Of a DNA stretch of 64,000 bases, positions 61,449 to 64,000 are shown in pieces. Position numbers and translations under genes: made by a program. The notes below the pieces were generated by a model. That model had not been told where the DNA came from. It worked only from the letters and a program-made list of their open reading frames with translations, and made no database searches. Every line of letters begins with the position of its first letter. The stretch's first letter is position 1. Origin of the DNA: Brachycybe producta. Its lineage: Eukaryota; Arthropoda; Diplopoda; Playtdesmida; Andrognathidae. The stretch is taken from NCBI GenBank assembly GCA_036925085.1, contig JAUPFP010000116.1, positions 1 to 64,000 of the forward strand, in the 5' to 3' direction.

Positions 61449-64000
61449 TCCAAGGAATGCAATGCATCTAAAAGCTTCACTCTACGTCCATTAGTTCATT
61501 TGGAATTAATTTTCGAAGTTACATGTCCATGCACAAGCAATGTCAAGCATAGACACTTCAATGATGTCCACTTTGAACTGGTGTCATTTTTGAACCATGC
61601 AGAGCACACAGGAATTGAAGACATTTCTGCATTCCTGAATGTCCAAGGAATGCAATGCATCTAACAGTTCTAATCTACGAAAATTATTAACAATTCTCCA
61701 AAAATTAAATTCTTCCATGAGTACCCTCCTTGGAAGTTTTTCAAAAAACGGCCAAAAATGAAAGTAACTGGTGTAATTTTTGAAGAAAGCATTGCACACT
61801 GGAATTGAAGACATTCCTGCATTCCTGATTGTCCAAGGAATGCAATGCATCTAAAAGCTTCACTCTACGTCCATTAGTTCATTTGGAATTAATTTTCGAA
61901 GTTACATGTCCATGCACAAGCAATGTCAAGCATAGACACTTCAATGATGTCCACTTTGAACTGGTGTCATTTTTGAACCATGCAGAGCACACAGGAATTG
62001 AAGACATTTCTGCATTCCTGAATGTCCAAGGAATGCAATGCATCTAACAGTTCCATTCTACGAAAATTATGAACAATTCTCCAAAAATGAAATTCTTCCA
62101 TGAGTACCCCCCTTGGAAGTTTTTCAAAAAACGGCCAAAAATGAAAGTAACTGGTGTAATTTTTGAAGCATGCATTGCACACTGGAATTGAAGACATCCC
62201 TGCATTCCTGATTGACCAAGGAATGCAATGCATCTAAAAGCTTCACTCTACATCTATTAGTTCATTTGGAATTAATTTTCAAAGTTACATGTCCATGCAC
62301 AAGCAATGTCAAGCATAGACACTTCAATGATGTCCACTTTGAACTGGTGTCATTTTTGAACCATGCAGAGCACACAGGAATTGAAGACATTTCTGCATTC
62401 CTGAATGTCCAAGGAATGTAATGCATCTAACAGTTCTAATCTACAAAAATTATTAACAATTCTCCAAAAATTAAATTCTTCCATGAGTACCCCCCTTGGA
62501 AGTTTTTCAAAAAACGGCCAAACATGATAGTAACTGGTGTAATTTTTGAAGAAAGCATTGCACACTGGAATTGAAGACATCCCTGCATTCCTGATTGTCC
62601 AAGGAATGCAATGCATCTAAAAGCTTCACTCTACGTCCATTAGTTCATTTGGAATTAATTTTCGAAGTTACATGTCCATGCACAAGCAATGTCAAGCATA
62701 GACACTTCAATGATGTCCACTTTGAACTGGTGTCATTTTTGAACCATGCAGAGCACACAGGAATTGAAGACATTTCTGCATTCCTGAATGTCCAAGGAAT
62801 GCAATGCATCTAACAGTTCCATTCTACGAAAATTATGAACAATTCTCCAAAAATGAAATTCTTCCATGAGTACCCCCTTTGGAAGTTTTTCAAAAAACGG
62901 CCAAAAATGAAAGTAACTGGTGTAATTTTTGAAGCATGCATTGCACACTGGAATTGAAGACATCCCTGCATTCCTGATTGTCCAAGGAATGCAATGCATC
63001 TAAAAGCTTCACTCTACGTCCATTAGTTCATTTGGAATTAATTTTCGAAGTTACATGTCCATGCACAAGCAATGTCAAGCATAGACACTTCAATGATGTC
63101 CACTTTGAACTGGTGTCATTTTTGAACCATGCAGAGCACACAGGAATTGAAGACATTTCTGCATTCCTGAATGTCCAAGGAATGCAATGCATCTAATAGT
63201 TCCATTCTACGAAAATTATGAACAATTCTCCAAAAATTAAATTCTTCCATGAGTACCCTCCTTGGAAGTTTTTCAAAAAACGGCCAAAAATGAAAGTAAC
63301 TGGTGTAATTTTTGAAGCATGCATTGCACACTGGAATTGAAGACATCCCTGTATTCCTGATTGTCCAAGGAATGCAATGCATCTAAAAGCTTCACTCTAC
63401 GTCCATTAGTTCATTTGGAATTAATTTTCGAAGTTACATATCAATGCACAAGCAATGTCAAGCATAGACACTTCAATGATGTCCACTTTGAACTCGTGTC
63501 ATTTTTGAACCATGCAGAGCACACAGGAATTGAAGACGTTTCTGCATTCCTGAATGTCCAAGAAATGCAATGCATCTAACAGTTCCATTCTACGAAAAAT
63601 ATTAACAATTCTTCAAAAATGAAATTCTTCCATGAGTACCCCCCTTGGAAGTTTTTCAAAAAACGGCCAAAAATGAAAGTAACTGGTGTAATTTTTGAAG
63701 CATGCATTGCACACTGGAATTGAAGACATCCCTGCATTCCTGATTGACCAAGGAATGCAATGCATCTAAAAGCTTCACTCTACGTCTATTAGTTCATTTG
63801 GAATTAATTTTCAAAGTTACATGTCCATGCACAAGCAATGTCAAGCATAGACACTTCAATGATGTCCACTTTGAACTGGTGTCATTTTTGAACCATGCAG
63901 AGCACACAGGAATTGAAGACATTTCTGCATTCCTGAATGTCCAAGGAATGTAATGCATCTAACAGTTCTAATCTACAAAAATTATTAACAATTCTCCAAA
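61449..64000 (+). repeat. Right-end diverged domain, block copy 2 (cut by window end)
   Basis: The first three units repeat 58,386 onward at offset 3,063. A later pair (60,683 onward, with gacgtttctg, caagaaatgc and aaaaatattaac) recurs at offset 2,681, one unit less, so one unit was lost or gained between. The final unit again has gaccaagg and ggaatgtaatgc. The array continues beyond the window. Confidence 0.82.

Larger units (their letters stand above)
1..64000 (+). repeat. 383-bp satellite DNA array, about 167 head-to-tail units
   Basis: The same 383-bp sequence repeats from the first to the last base, always in the same orientation, with no interruption by other DNA. Of 166 successive unit spacings, nearly all are exactly 383 bp. 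The exceptions are nine of 384, one of 385, one of 382 and one of 351. Neighbouring units differ at only a few bases. The consensus unit is about 37% G+C (143 of 383 by hand count). One HindIII site (AAGCTT) per unit, in the B half only, should give a 383-bp ladder. No gene, RNA gene, transposon or unique sequence is visible anywhere in the window. The array runs off both ends, so its true length is unknown. I do not recognise the family; a heterochromatic or centromeric location is inference. Confidence 0.99.

Noticed and set aside
1-64000. CRISPR-like or other prokaryotic repeat array
   Set aside because: Units are contiguous 383-bp repeats with no unique spacers of constant length, and no cas-like genes are present.
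1-64000. Tandem array made from a transposon, LTR or rDNA spacer
   Set aside because: I see no terminal repeats, reverse transcriptase or transposase frame, target-site duplication or rRNA sequence in or between units.
1-64000. True unit of about 190 bp in place of 383 bp
   Set aside because: A and B halves always alternate and their spacers are unrelated, so the unit of homogenisation is the 383-bp dimer even though an older ~190-bp ancestor is likely.

Overview
The whole 64,000-base window is one uninterrupted, head-to-tail satellite DNA array. The repeat unit is 383 bp and about 167 copies fit in the window, all in one orientation. I see no gene, RNA gene, transposon, virus-like element, CRISPR array or unique-sequence island. 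Such an array points to a eukaryotic chromosome, most likely pericentromeric, centromeric or other constitutive heterochromatin. I do not recognise the satellite family and cannot name the taxon. The consensus unit has about 37% G+C by hand count. Variation at its few CpG sites is often CG to TG or CA, which would fit a host with CpG methylation.

Each 383-bp unit is a diverged dimer of a 190-bp A half and a 193-bp B half. The halves share a contiguous block of about 99 bp (61 bp at the end of one half plus 38 bp at the start of the next) at roughly 87% identity. Between the blocks lie two spacers (91 bp in A, 94 bp in B) that barely resemble each other. The shared block carries a 9-bp inverted repeat with a 9-nt loop at both half-unit junctions. 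The A/B junction has a second, overlapping 10-bp dyad. Spacer A has an imperfect 12-bp hairpin built on T and A tracts. The half-unit length is close to one nucleosome plus linker.

The units belong to a few subfamilies told apart by linked base changes. The common type has B starting cccaagg with tcaaag, catgtcc and ctcgtg. A second type has catatcc, tcatgc and often ccaaagaatg. A third starts tccaagg and has ctatgtcc or ctacgtcc, plus ttcgaag. Two more carry tagagac or tacatgtac. Their order shows higher-order duplications.

Layout: 1-572 is an odd variant patch that recurs about 40 kb away at 40,191-40,762. 573-6,780 is mixed units. About 6,780-12,425 and 15,973-21,618 are two copies of one ~5.6-kb segment at a 9,193-bp offset. 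Between and overlapping them, 11.7-15.5 kb is a tandem pair of five-unit (1,915-bp) blocks. 21.6-28.6 kb is rich in private changes. 28.5-36.5 kb mixes subfamilies and includes a unit with a 32-bp net loss and a run of three near-identical units. 36.5-40.4 kb is another five-unit tandem pair. 41.1-47.3 kb is an eight-unit (3,064-bp) tandem pair. 47.3-51.5 kb is very homogeneous. 51.5-58.4 kb has a five-unit block in three partial rounds. From about 58.4 kb to the end the units are more diverged, look ancestral, and form a looser eight-unit pattern, as expected nearer the edge of an array or in an older layer.

No genes act together here. What the window records is the history of unequal exchange, local amplification and gene conversion in a satellite. 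The most useful second looks are the two-module/two-spacer architecture with its overlapping dyads, the nested five- and eight-unit blocks, and the gradient toward the right end.
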